64,000 nt of DNA from an uncultured Christensenella sp. (GTDB taxonomy: Bacteria; Bacillota; Clostridia; Christensenellales; UBA3700), in assembly GCA_910584635.1 (NCBI GenBank), contig CAJUBA010000004.1:1-64000 (forward strand). The letters are read 5' to 3'. Below, one piece after another: positions 1 to 7,863 of this stretch. Within the stretch, counting starts at the first letter, position 1; each line of letters opens with the position of its first letter. Both the position numbers and the translations under genes were made by a program. Under the pieces are notes generated by a model. The model saw nothing but the letters and a program-made list of their open reading frames with translations. It was not told where the DNA came from and ran no database searches.

Positions 1-2
1 AT

Positions 3-185
3 ATGAAGGACATCAGAAGGAACGCGGGAAGCGAAGGAACGAAAGTAAAGGTAAAAGAAACGGAGTTGATAGTAGGAGATAGTCAAGCGTTGGCGACAGC
101 GAAGGAGATGATTGACCTTAGGGAGGATCAGATAGAAAGGTATAATGACTATTTGAAGGAGCAACGCTCCATGAAGAAACGCTGA
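3..185 (+). CDS. C-terminal part of an unrecognised protein, cut by window start
   Basis: The frame is open to the window edge, and only 60 codons from the first visible ATG to the TGA are present, so this may be the end of a larger gene. The visible protein is highly charged and probably helical, with a run rich in Glu, Asp, Arg and Lys (for example DLREDQIERYNDY) and a basic end (MKKR). No ribosome binding site can be judged because only two bases precede the ATG. I do not recognise the family. It is followed by a hairpin element and dispersed repeats rather than another gene. Confidence 0.4.
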   Translation: MKDIRRNAGSEGTKVKVKETELIVGDSQALATAKEMIDLREDQIERYNDYLKEQRSMKKR

Positions 186-219
186 GAAAGCGGATAAAGA
201 AAAAGAATAGGAAAAAAGA

Positions 220-334
220 AATAGCAAAGCGGAATTACAGATTACAGCCATATTTTTTAGCGAAAGCGGAAGGGGAAACAAAGAAAGAGAACCAAAAAGT
301 ATGGGCGTAATAAAAGTAATTCCGCTTTGCTATT
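220..334. repeat. Long imperfect hairpin with perfect 19-bp terminal inverted repeats
   Basis: Bases 220-238 (AATAGCAAAGCGGAATTAC) are the exact reverse complement of 316-334. Inside the arms a second partial pairing (around 240-256 with 294-312) lengthens the stem, leaving a purine-rich loop of about 36 bases. It has no coding potential. It could be a miniature inverted-repeat element or a structured RNA; the 5' strand is not followed by a clear U-tract, so it is not a typical terminator. Confidence 0.6.
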
Positions 335-363
335 ATTAAACTAAGCAAGTAGAAATATATAAA

Positions 364-430
364 AACGGATAGCCTAACGGCATAAGACTTAGATATTTCG
401 ACTTCGCTGTCGCTTCGCTCAATATGATGG
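364..430 (-). repeat. Dispersed repeat, family B, reverse-oriented copy
   Basis: Read on the minus strand this matches the direct copies at 48183-48234 and 49344-49398: an AGCGAAGCG..AGTCGAA core followed by ATGCCG..AGGCTATCCGT. It overlaps no gene. The stretch 186-557 holds this copy, the hairpin at 220-334 and the hairpin at 478-514; nothing else was recognised there. Confidence 0.55.
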
Positions 431-477
431 AAGCGGAAACAACAGTAGTTAATTATGTCATAATAATAAACAACTAT

Positions 478-514
478 TGCAAAACGGAAATGTAAACTGC
501 ATTTCCGTTTTGCA
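478..514 (-). terminator. Strong hairpin after the minus-strand lipoprotein gene
   Basis: A 15-bp perfect stem (TGCAAAACGGAAATG at 478-492 with its complement at 500-514) has a 7-base loop. It lies 44 bases beyond the stop of the minus-strand lipoprotein gene. The U-run after it on that strand is poor, so termination is inferred from stem strength and position. Confidence 0.5.
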
Positions 515-557
515 TACGATAGAAGTGTATATTGAATATTGATTGAAAAAGTACAAA

Positions 558-1253
558 TTATTCTTTGGGCAAGTCTACTTTCGTATCGCCTATATCGGTA
601 AATGCAAACCAGGTTTCCTGTTTGTCGCCGTCGCCGTTTTTGGTTATTGTCAGCATGATTTGTTTTTTCTGAGTAAAGTCGAGTTTGATGGTATAGTCGT
701 CGACGTTGCCGAAAATTTCTTCTTTCTGTTTTTCATATTCTACGGCAAATTCGTTTTCTTCATAATCTTTGCCGAAATATGCTTCGTATTTCTGACGGAA
801 GAGTTCTTTGAAAAAATGATCGGGTTCGACTGAATAAAGTCTGTCGTTGATTTCCGTAACGTACGCTTCTTGAATCTTAGTATAACTCAATCCGATTCTG
901 TCGGCAATGGACGAGAGATAGTCGTCGATATCCTGCGTTTCGATAGTCTGCCATGCTCCGCCTATATACGCCTTGCTTTCTTCTGCGGAAAAGGTATAGT
1001 ATACTTGATTATTTGCGCCTTCTTCGTCTGTAGTGTCGGTCATAAATCTGATTTCACTGCCGTCGTTAACGTATTTGCCCACCGTATTGGGTTCTTGTGA
1101 AAATTTAACGGTAAAGTTTTTTAGCGTAATGAAATCTTCAAAATCGTAATAATCGAGGTCTGTAAAGCCGTCGTCTTTATTACAGCCTACCGCGCATAGC
1201 GCCATTACGCTTACTATAGTTATTATCAGTATAAATAATGCTTTCTTTTTCAT
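558..1253 (-). CDS. Secreted lipoprotein of unknown function
   Basis: The protein is 231 residues. It starts with a short basic n-region (MKKKALFILI), a hydrophobic stretch and a lipobox ending in ..LCAVGC, so it should be lipid-anchored on the outer face of the membrane by its Cys. The mature part is acidic and soluble, rich in Asp, Glu, Tyr and Phe, without a motif I recognise. The ATG at 1253 is chosen over an upstream in-frame start because a GGAGGC ribosome site lies 5-10 bases before it and the signal peptide begins there. It is divergent from tyrS and appears monocistronic, ending before the hairpin at 478-514. Confidence 0.7.
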   Translation of the reverse strand: MKKKALFILIITIVSVMALCAVGCNKDDGFTDLDYYDFEDFITLKNFTVKFSQEPNTVGKYVNDGSEIRFMTDTTDEEGANNQVYYTFSAEESKAYIGGAWQTIETQDIDDYLSSIADRIGLSYTKIQEAYVTEINDRLYSVEPDHFFKELFRQKYEAYFGKDYEENEFAVEYEKQKEEIFGNVDDYTIKLDFTQKKQIMLTITKNGDGDKQETWFAFTDIGDTKVDLPKE

Positions 1254-1345
1254 ATAGTGCCTCCGTATACAGTTTCTGCAAGTCATAAAGAATTATGCAG
1301 GAACAAAAAGGATATTTATTGCTTAATAATTTATTATCATTTTAT

Positions 1346-1374
1346 TTGAAATTTGCTTGCGTCGGTGTTATAAT
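1346..1374 (+). promoter_or_regulatory. Promoter of tyrS
   Basis: TTGAAA (1346-1351), a 17-bp spacer, TATAAT (1369-1374). The predicted start near 1381 leaves only about 26 bases before the tyrS ATG, so there is no room for a T-box leader. Confidence 0.8.
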
Positions 1375-1406
1375 GAGTAAAAGTAATATATTTAAGGATA
1401 CAGACT

Positions 1407-2624
1407 ATGGAAATCACAAGAAACATAATGGACGTACTGAGGGAAAGGGGATTTATAAAACAGACCGTAAGAGAGGACGATTTGTATAAGTTGCTCGGAA
1501 GCGAAAGCGTTCCTTTTTATATAGGTTTCGACCCGACTGCGGACAGCCTTCACGTAGGACATTTTATGCAACTTATGGTTATGAGTTATATGCAGAAGGC
1601 GGGGCATAAGCCTATCGTTCTTATCGGAGGGGGTACGGGTAAAATCGGCGACCCGTCCGGCAGAAGCGATATGCGACAAATGATGACCGACGAAACGATA
1701 AAATACAACTGCAACCGTTTCAAAGAACAGATGTCTAAATTTTTTACTTTCGACGGAGAAAACGCGGCTGTTATGGTCAACAACGCCGATTGGTTGGACG
1801 GACTAAACTATATAAAATTCATCCGCGATATCGGCGCGCATTTCTCAGTAAATCAAATGCTTACGGCAGAGTGCTTTAAGACAAGAATGGAAAAAGGTCT
1901 TTCTTTTCTCGAATTCAATTATATGCTAATGCAAGCGTATGATTTTCTGTATCTTTTTGAAAATTACGGCTGCAAACTTGAATGCGGCGGAGATGACCAG
2001 TGGTCTAATATTTTGGCGGGCGCGGATCTTATAAGAAGAAAAAAGGGGCAGGACGCTTACGCTATGACGTTCCAACTTCTTACAACAAGCGAAGGTAAGA
2101 AAATGGGCAAGACGCAAAAAGGAGCGGTTTGGCTCGACCCGCAAAAGACATCGCCTTATGAGTTTTATCAGTATTGGAGAAATACGGCGGACGCCGACGT
2201 GGAAAAGTGCATGAAACTTCTTACGTATCTACCGCTTGAAGAAATAACCGAACTTTGTAAATATAAAGATGAAAGAATGAATGCCGCAAAGGCTAAACTC
2301 GCTTACGAATTGACAAAAATCGTTCATGGCGAGGAACAAGCCGAGTTGGCGCAAAAGCAGGCGTTGGCGGCTTTCGGCGGAGACGACGAGAATATGCCGA
2401 CAAGGACAATATCTTCGGATTGCTTGAATATATTGGATATTATGGTCGCCGTAGGAGCGTGCAAATCAAAGAGCGAGGCGAGAAATCTTATCGCGGGCGG
2501 CGGCGTAAAGGTAGACGAGGAGAAAATAGACAATATTTCTTACGTACTGTCGGATTCGCAAAAAGCAAACGGTTTTGTCTTGCATAAGGGCAAGAAAATG
2601 CACGTTAAAGTTATAGTCGGATAA
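1407..2624 (+). CDS. tyrS: Tyrosyl-tRNA synthetase
   Basis: This cytosolic class I aminoacyl-tRNA synthetase charges tRNA-Tyr with tyrosine using ATP. The 405 residues match the usual bacterial length. The HIGH-type motif is HVGH at residues 49-52, the KMSKS-type motif is KMGKT near residue 232, and a C-terminal S4-like RNA-binding domain follows (MVAVGACKSKSEARNLIAGG region). The substrate pocket motif GGDDQWSN is present. A clear promoter lies 33 bases upstream. The next gene starts within the stop codon, so the two are translationally coupled. Confidence 0.96.
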   Translation: MEITRNIMDVLRERGFIKQTVREDDLYKLLGSESVPFYIGFDPTADSLHVGHFMQLMVMSYMQKAGHKPIVLIGGGTGKIGDPSGRSDMRQMMTDETIKYNCNRFKEQMSKFFTFDGENAAVMVNNADWLDGLNYIKFIRDIGAHFSVNQMLTAECFKTRMEKGLSFLEFNYMLMQAYDFLYLFENYGCKLECGGDDQWSNILAGADLIRRKKGQDAYAMTFQLLTTSEGKKMGKTQKGAVWLDPQKTSPYEFYQYWRNTADADVEKCMKLLTYLPLEEITELCKYKDERMNAAKAKLAYELTKIVHGEEQAELAQKQALAAFGGDDENMPTRTISSDCLNILDIMVAVGACKSKSEARNLIAGGGVKVDEEKIDNISYVLSDSQKANGFVLHKGKKMHVKVIVG

Positions 2625-3259
2625 TGACGAAAGAGGTCTTTTATTCCGTCAAAAATGAGTCCGAGCATACGATAGTTATAAATAAGTCTAAGTTTATAAC
2701 GACGTTGGCGCCTATCGACGGTTACGAAGACGCGTTGGAAAAGATAAAAATTGTATCGAAAAAATATTCGGACGCTACGCACAACTGTTATGCGTTTATA
2801 TCCAACGAAAGCGCGAGCGAACAGCGATTTTCCGACGACGGAGAACCGCAAGGTACGGCGGGTATGCCTATGCTGGACGTGCTGAAAAAACGAAAAGTTT
2901 GCAAAACGTTGGCGATAGTAACAAGATATTTCGGAGGCGTTAAGTTGGGCGCGAACGGACTTGTGAGCGCATATTCGTCAAGCGTGGCGCAAGCGTTGGA
3001 TAATGCCGGGCTTGTCAAAAACGAGTGGGCGGATATAGCGCAGATAACGCTTGGGTACGGCGAATGTAAAAAAGCCGAGGAGATATGCTTAAAGGCGGGC
3101 GGACAGAACGTTGAAATCAACTATGATAAAGACGTTACGCTCACGGTGGCTCTGCCGTCTAATACAAGTAAGGAAACTTTGGAAAAAATCATTGACCTAA
3201 CGCAAGGTAAGGCGAAGATAAATCCAATAAGTTCCGGATACTTTCAATTTGAAATATAA
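2624..3259 (+). CDS. YigZ/IMPACT family protein
   Basis: The 211-residue protein matches the YigZ/UPF0029 (IMPACT) family: an N-terminal domain with the conserved segments DATHNCYAF, DDGEPQGTAG and VTRYFGGVKLG (residues about 50-115), then a ferredoxin-like C-terminal domain. The family is widespread and its bacterial role is unsettled; a translation-related function is suggested by the eukaryotic member. The start overlaps the tyrS stop (TAATG), implying co-translation with tyrS. Confidence 0.9.
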   Translation: MTKEVFYSVKNESEHTIVINKSKFITTLAPIDGYEDALEKIKIVSKKYSDATHNCYAFISNESASEQRFSDDGEPQGTAGMPMLDVLKKRKVCKTLAIVTRYFGGVKLGANGLVSAYSSSVAQALDNAGLVKNEWADIAQITLGYGECKKAEEICLKAGGQNVEINYDKDVTLTVALPSNTSKETLEKIIDLTQGKAKINPISSGYFQFEI

Positions 3260-3295
3260 ACCAACCTTAGCAAGAAGTTGGAAAAGAGGTATTAT

Positions 3296-4351
3296 ATGAA
3301 AATAACATTGTCAAAAGAATTGAAGCAAAAACCCGATTCCTCCAAACTTGGTTTCGGTAAATACTTTACCGATCACATGCTTGTTATGGACTATGAAAAC
3401 AATGCGTGGAAAGAGCCGGAAATCGTTCCGTACGCTCCTTTTCAGATTGCTCCCGCTATGAATATTCTTCACTACGGTCAGGGGATTTTCGAGGGCGCGA
3501 AGGCGTACAAGAACAGCGAGGGTAAGATTACCGTGTTCAGAATAGACGATAATTTTAAGCGCATGAATAAGTCTGCTCAACGTATGTGTATGCCTACGTT
3601 CGACGCAGAGGTGGTAAAAAATGCTCTTTTCGAGTTGATTAAAATAGAAAAAGACTGGATTCCGACCCAACCCGGCACGGCGTTGTATATCAGACCTACG
3701 CTTATTGCCAGCGAGGAAGTGCTTGGAGTACACGCAAGCAAAAAATATAAATTCTTTATAATACTTTCGCCGGTAGGTTCGTACTACGCTCACGGACTTA
3801 CTCCGACAAAAATTCTTGTTGAAGAACATTTTGTAAGGGCTAGCATAGGCGGTACGGGCGAGGCTAAGTGTATGGGAAATTACGCGGCTTCGTTACTTGG
3901 CGGAGAACTTGCCAATTCGAAAGGCTACGACCAGGCGTTGTGGCTAGACGGCAACGAACACAAATACGTTGAAGAAGTCGGTTCTATGAATATGTTTTTC
4001 GTAATAGGCGACGAAGTTGTAACTCCCGCGCTTGTAGGCAGTATACTTGACGGTATAACAAGAAGATCCTGTATAGAAGTACTCAAAAAATACGGCTATA
4101 AAGTAAGCGAGAGAAGAATATCTATGGACGAAGTCGTAGAGGCTTATGAGAAAGGTCAACTTAAAGAGAGTTTCGGCTCCGGTACCGCAGCGGTTGTTTC
4201 TCCGGTAGGTTTGATTACTTACAGAGGTAAAGATATGATTATCAACGACGGAAAAATGGGCGAAATAACCTCTTTCCTTTACGATAGAATTACGGGCATT
4301 CAATCCGAACGTTACGAAGACGAATTCGGATGGGTAACCGAAATCAAGTAA
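3296..4351 (+). CDS. ilvE: Branched-chain amino acid aminotransferase
   Basis: This PLP-dependent fold-type IV aminotransferase makes the last step of valine, leucine and isoleucine synthesis, exchanging amino groups with glutamate in the cytosol. The 351 residues fit the long (BCAT type 2) group. The catalytic Lys is K191 in GGTGEAKCMGNYA; the family usually has G where this has M193. The ATG at 3296 is preferred over the upstream TTG at 3278 because an AGAGGT ribosome site sits between them. A terminator hairpin follows at 4374-4407. Confidence 0.93.
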   Translation: MKITLSKELKQKPDSSKLGFGKYFTDHMLVMDYENNAWKEPEIVPYAPFQIAPAMNILHYGQGIFEGAKAYKNSEGKITVFRIDDNFKRMNKSAQRMCMPTFDAEVVKNALFELIKIEKDWIPTQPGTALYIRPTLIASEEVLGVHASKKYKFFIILSPVGSYYAHGLTPTKILVEEHFVRASIGGTGEAKCMGNYAASLLGGELANSKGYDQALWLDGNEHKYVEEVGSMNMFFVIGDEVVTPALVGSILDGITRRSCIEVLKKYGYKVSERRISMDEVVEAYEKGQLKESFGSGTAAVVSPVGLITYRGKDMIINDGKMGEITSFLYDRITGIQSERYEDEFGWVTEIK

Positions 4352-4373
4352 ATTTTTCGAATTAAGATAAAAT

Positions 4374-4407
4374 AAAATTCGTCTTCGCTAAAACGGGGAC
4401 GAATTTT
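4374..4407 (+). terminator. Rho-independent terminator of ilvE
   Basis: Stem AAAATTCGTC (4374-4383) with GACGAATTTT (4398-4407), followed by T-rich sequence. Confidence 0.75.
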
Positions 4408-4463
4408 TAATTGAATATGTAGCGGTTACTTAAAATTAAGAAAAAGAAAAGTCGGTAAATAAT

Positions 4464-4490
4464 AAAAAGAGCGGAGAAGCCGCTCTTTTT
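4464..4490. terminator. Bidirectional terminator between ilvE and degV-type gene
   Basis: Stem AAAAAGAGCGG (4464-4474) with CCGCTCTTTTT (4480-4490) and a 5-base loop. The A-run on one side and T-run on the other allow it to act in both directions; it lies 27 bases past the stop of the minus-strand gene. Confidence 0.8.
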
Positions 4491-4517
4491 GATAATTTTC
4501 AGTATTTAACTTTACTT

Positions 4518-5423
4518 TTATTCGGTCATGCTTTTATCGTTGGGTTCTATCTTATCTTTGGCAAGGAATATGATGGCTACCATTCCCGCTCCGACGTGCG
4601 AGCCTATTACAGGACCTACGTCGATAATTTCGGTATATTCAAGATTGTATTTATCTTTTACGGTTTTTTCCAACAACTGCGCGTCTTCATACGCGTCGGC
4701 GTGCATGATTACGACAAGTTTCTGCTCGTTTGCGGGGAGCATTTTTTTGTCAAAGTATTCAAGCATTGTTTTCATAGCCTTTTTGTGCGAGATTTGCTTG
4801 CTTATAGGTATGAGTTTTCCGATTTTGTTGATATAAAGTATCGGTTTGATTTGAAGCGCGTCGCCGAGAAACGCTTGCGTCTTGCTCGCTCTTCCCGTAC
4901 GGTATAAGTGCTTCATGTCGTCGATTGTGAAGTAACCGGCGCAGTTGTTTTTGATTTCCTCCGCGTAAGCGACGAGTTCGTCATAACTTGCTCCGCTTTG
5001 AAGTTTTTTATCTACGTACCATACCAAAAGTCCTTGTACGAACGCCGCGCAACAAGACTCGATTACTGTAATCTTTCTGTCGGGGAATTCTGCGGAAAGT
5101 TCTTTTGCCGCCATACACATCTGATCGTAAGTGCCGCTTAAAGATTTCGTAAATCCGATATGGATTACGTCATAGCCTTTTTCAAGTATCGGTCTGAATA
5201 ATTCCTGCGCTTGATAAGCGGTAATCATTGTGGTTTGGGGAAGATCTTCTTTGCTCTTCGCTTTGCGACACGAGTCGTAAAATTCTTTCGGAGAAAGTTT
5301 TGTTTCCATTCCGTCGTACGCAACTCCGTTGACGGTATATCCCATAGGAAATATGGTAATGTTTTCGGTGAGTAAGCGCTCCGGGTAGTCGCTTGTAGCC
5401 TCGGCAGTTATCATTATTTTCAT
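4518..5423 (-). CDS. DegV family fatty-acid-binding protein
   Basis: The 301 residues match the DegV family (EDD fold), cytosolic proteins that bind a long-chain fatty acid; in Firmicutes some present fatty acids to the FakA kinase. Conserved parts are the N-terminal TSDYPERLL, the SGTYD turn near residue 95, the MKHLYRTGRAS segment and the C-terminal GPVIGSHVGAGMV. An AAGGAG site precedes the ATG. It has its own near-consensus promoter. No fakA homologue is adjacent, so the pairing is unproven here. Confidence 0.9.
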   Translation of the reverse strand: MKIMITAEATSDYPERLLTENITIFPMGYTVNGVAYDGMETKLSPKEFYDSCRKAKSKEDLPQTTMITAYQAQELFRPILEKGYDVIHIGFTKSLSGTYDQMCMAAKELSAEFPDRKITVIESCCAAFVQGLLVWYVDKKLQSGASYDELVAYAEEIKNNCAGYFTIDDMKHLYRTGRASKTQAFLGDALQIKPILYINKIGKLIPISKQISHKKAMKTMLEYFDKKMLPANEQKLVVIMHADAYEDAQLLEKTVKDKYNLEYTEIIDVGPVIGSHVGAGMVAIIFLAKDKIEPNDKSMTE

Positions 5424-5475
5424 TGTTATGCTCCTTAAATATCGCTGTGAATTGCGAGTTATTTATAACACAATT

Positions 5476-5504
5476 ATTATAATATTGTAAAAAAAATATG
5501 TCAA
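5476..5504 (-). promoter_or_regulatory. Promoter of the DegV-family gene
   Basis: On the minus strand: TTGACA (5504-5499), 17 bp, TATAAT (5481-5476). This is a full-consensus sigma-A promoter. The rest of 5505-5722 is AT-rich with nothing else recognised. Confidence 0.88.
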
Positions 5505-5722
5505 GCAAACTGCGTCGAGCGTGAGTAATAGGGTATATTTTGACTTATTTCGACATAAATTCTACAGTCGGAGAAAATTTAATAAATATAAAATAAATTG
5601 ATAAAATTAAACAAATGTAAAAGTTATGCAAAATTAAATGCAAATAAATGTAGAAAAATTACTTGATTTATGTATGTGAAAGTTGTATCATTATATTGTA
5701 ATAAAAATTATAGGAGAAAACT

Positions 5723-6664
5723 ATGAAGAAAAAATTGTTGATTTCGACTTTAATAGTTGTTTTGATATTGTCTATGTCAATGGCTATGTTGGTCGGATGT
5801 AAGAAAACGGCCGAATTCGGCGAACAGACCATAGGAACCGAAAAGCCTGATATGGATACGATTCCGGTAACTTCGGATATGTCTGCTTTTGAAATGTTGC
5901 AAGTTGGCGTAGAAAATTATTATAATGCCGACGTAGCGGTTTCCACTTATAACGGCTTTGTTGATACCAAACTTTTGGGAATTGCGGTTGTGCAGTTGGT
6001 TGAATCTACAAAAATAAGAGTAGGAAAGGGCGATGAAAGCGGTGAAAACCTTAACAACGCTTCCTATTTTGCAGATAATAAATCCTTCTCCAGATTTGCT
6101 AAACTTTATGAAAAAATGGTTATTAAGCCGGGCGAAAAAGTTCTTTATAAAAATGCCGCTGATGGTATAAAGCATGACGATAAGACCGGCGCATGGAGCG
6201 TAAAGAAGTGGAATAACGTAGAATATTATCAGGAAGTCTTGGATCTTGCCGATAAGAAGAACAACAATCCTACGGTTCTTTGGATGTATGATTTGCAAGA
6301 AGACTTTGTTTTGGCGGAAGGAACAGAAGCGCCTGTTCTTGAAAATGGAGTATACAAGTTTACTGTCAAATTCGATCCGGTTAAATCTACTGCGAATTAT
6401 ATTGAAACCATGAGAGCGCAACTCGAAGTAAACGCAGGTATGAAAGTTGACGGATTGACGTTCGAAGAATTGACTCTTAAAGTAGAACTTTGGGACAACG
6501 GCGCAATCAAGAGAATCTTTATTACGGAATCTTACTATATGCAGATGAAAATACCTGTACTTGGATACGTAAAGAGTTCTATCACTTTGAATTCTGATAC
6601 TCAGTACGCTTATGAAGAAGTAGAAGGCTTGAGGTTGCAAGAACATTTCGACGCTTTCAACTGA
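5723..6664 (+). CDS. Secreted lipoprotein of unknown function
   Basis: The 313-residue protein has a basic start (MKKKLLIS), a hydrophobic core and a lipobox AMLVGC, predicting a membrane-anchored lipoprotein on the outer face. The mature domain is rich in charged and aromatic residues; its C-terminal half reads like a beta-rich domain (FEELTLKVELWDNGAIKRIFI). I do not recognise a named family. A TAGGAGA ribosome site precedes the ATG. It is not obviously related to the lipoprotein at 558-1253 beyond the signal. A terminator follows at 6689-6717, so it is probably monocistronic. Confidence 0.72.
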   Translation: MKKKLLISTLIVVLILSMSMAMLVGCKKTAEFGEQTIGTEKPDMDTIPVTSDMSAFEMLQVGVENYYNADVAVSTYNGFVDTKLLGIAVVQLVESTKIRVGKGDESGENLNNASYFADNKSFSRFAKLYEKMVIKPGEKVLYKNAADGIKHDDKTGAWSVKKWNNVEYYQEVLDLADKKNNNPTVLWMYDLQEDFVLAEGTEAPVLENGVYKFTVKFDPVKSTANYIETMRAQLEVNAGMKVDGLTFEELTLKVELWDNGAIKRIFITESYYMQMKIPVLGYVKSSITLNSDTQYAYEEVEGLRLQEHFDAFN

Positions 6665-6688
6665 TAATCGACAAAAAATTCATAATAG

Positions 6689-6717
6689 AAAGGAAGGGTG
6701 TTTGCTCTTCCTTTTTT
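6689..6717 (+). terminator. Terminator after lipoprotein gene
   Basis: Stem AAAGGAAG (6689-6696) with CTTCCTTT (6707-6714) followed by a T-run. Confidence 0.75.
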
Positions 6718-6811
6718 GTCGTTTATTATGAAATTCGACAATAATATCGCTAATATTGCAAAAAATCTTGTCATATAGTAGCGCATATTATTATAAAATA
6801 AATAAAACATA

Positions 6812-6840
6812 TTGCAAAAGACTTGTAAATATTGTAAAAT
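6812..6840 (+). promoter_or_regulatory. Promoter of PAP2/acyl-CoA ligase pair
   Basis: TTGCAA (6812-6817), 17 bp, TAAAAT (6835-6840); predicted start near 6847, 28 bases before the TTG start codon. Confidence 0.65.
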
Positions 6841-6874
6841 ATTACTATACGGTTGGTAGCAGAGGAGATAAAAA

Positions 6875-7861
6875 TTGGATCAACGAAGAAAAAATAAAAT
6901 CGTAAGCATATCTGTTCATGCGATTGTGGCTCTGATATTGGCGGTTATTATGATAGCGCTTTGTTTCAAAAACAGTAACGGCGAATATTACGATTTACTT
7001 ATAAATAAAGCGTTGTCGAAATCTATAAACGGTAATTGGGCAAAAACTTCATTTGCGTTTATTTTTTCGATTATTGCAGAGTATCCCGCGTATTTTATAC
7101 TTCCTGTTTTTGCGGTAATGTTATTTTACTGCGACGATTTGATTCCGCAAAAGTGGAGAAAGATATTTAAGTTGGCTATGGCGGGACTAAGCGTAATTGG
7201 TTGGGTTATACTTTGTTTCAAAAGCGAAGTTGCTGATATGATTCAGGCTACGGGCTTTGACGGTATGAAATTCTATCTGCTAATGGGTATGCTGGCGATT
7301 TGCGCCGCGGCTTTGGGGCTTTATTTGGGTAAGTTTATACCAAAAAAGACAAGATATATTCTGTTTAAGTTTGCAATTTTTGCAATTACATATTTGATTG
7401 TCGCGCTGTTGGTCAATCAAATTATGAAGACGATTTGGCATAGAATGAGATTTAGAGATATGCTCAAAGAAAACGATTTGGGACATGACGGATTTTCTAA
7501 TTTTACTCCTTGGTATGCTCCCGATATGTCGAGAGTGGAACTTAACGAGAGTTATCACTATTCGTCTTTCCCGTCTGGGCATTCGAGTTCTGCCGTACAC
7601 ATTTTCATACTTTGTACGCTTTATAAGGTGCTTCCGAGCATGCGCGATAAAAAGTGGCTGAAATACGTGGTTTACGGAGGATGCGCGGCGTTTGTATTGT
7701 TGAGCATGATTTCGAGAATATGCGACGACGCCCACTATCTTTCCGACGTAATCGCGGGCGCGTCGATTTCGTATATAATCTATAAAATAACGGAATACAT
7801 ATATTTCAGAAAAAGCGATAATTTTGCCGTTGCAAAGAAGGCTTTGGCGGAATTGGAGTAA
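6875..7861 (+). CDS. PAP2-family membrane phosphatase
   Basis: The 328-residue integral membrane protein has about six hydrophobic segments and the three-part PAP2 signature: K185 to R192 (KTIWHRMR), PSGHS at 233-237 and SR..DAHYLSD at 280-291 with H287 as the predicted catalytic base. Members dephosphorylate lipid phosphates such as phosphatidate or undecaprenyl pyrophosphate at the membrane. The start is TTG, preceded by GAGGAGA; no ATG fits. It ends two bases before the next gene, an acyl-CoA ligase, which suggests a shared lipid-metabolic role. The substrate cannot be told from sequence. Confidence 0.88.
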   Translation: MDQRRKNKIVSISVHAIVALILAVIMIALCFKNSNGEYYDLLINKALSKSINGNWAKTSFAFIFSIIAEYPAYFILPVFAVMLFYCDDLIPQKWRKIFKLAMAGLSVIGWVILCFKSEVADMIQATGFDGMKFYLLMGMLAICAAALGLYLGKFIPKKTRYILFKFAIFAITYLIVALLVNQIMKTIWHRMRFRDMLKENDLGHDGFSNFTPWYAPDMSRVELNESYHYSSFPSGHSSSAVHIFILCTLYKVLPSMRDKKWLKYVVYGGCAAFVLLSMISRICDDAHYLSDVIAGASISYIIYKITEYIYFRKSDNFAVAKKALAELE

Positions 7862-7863
7862 AG

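Noticed and set aside
1287..1406. T-box or other riboswitch before tyrS
   Set aside because: The predicted transcript leader is only about 26 bases, too short for a T-box.
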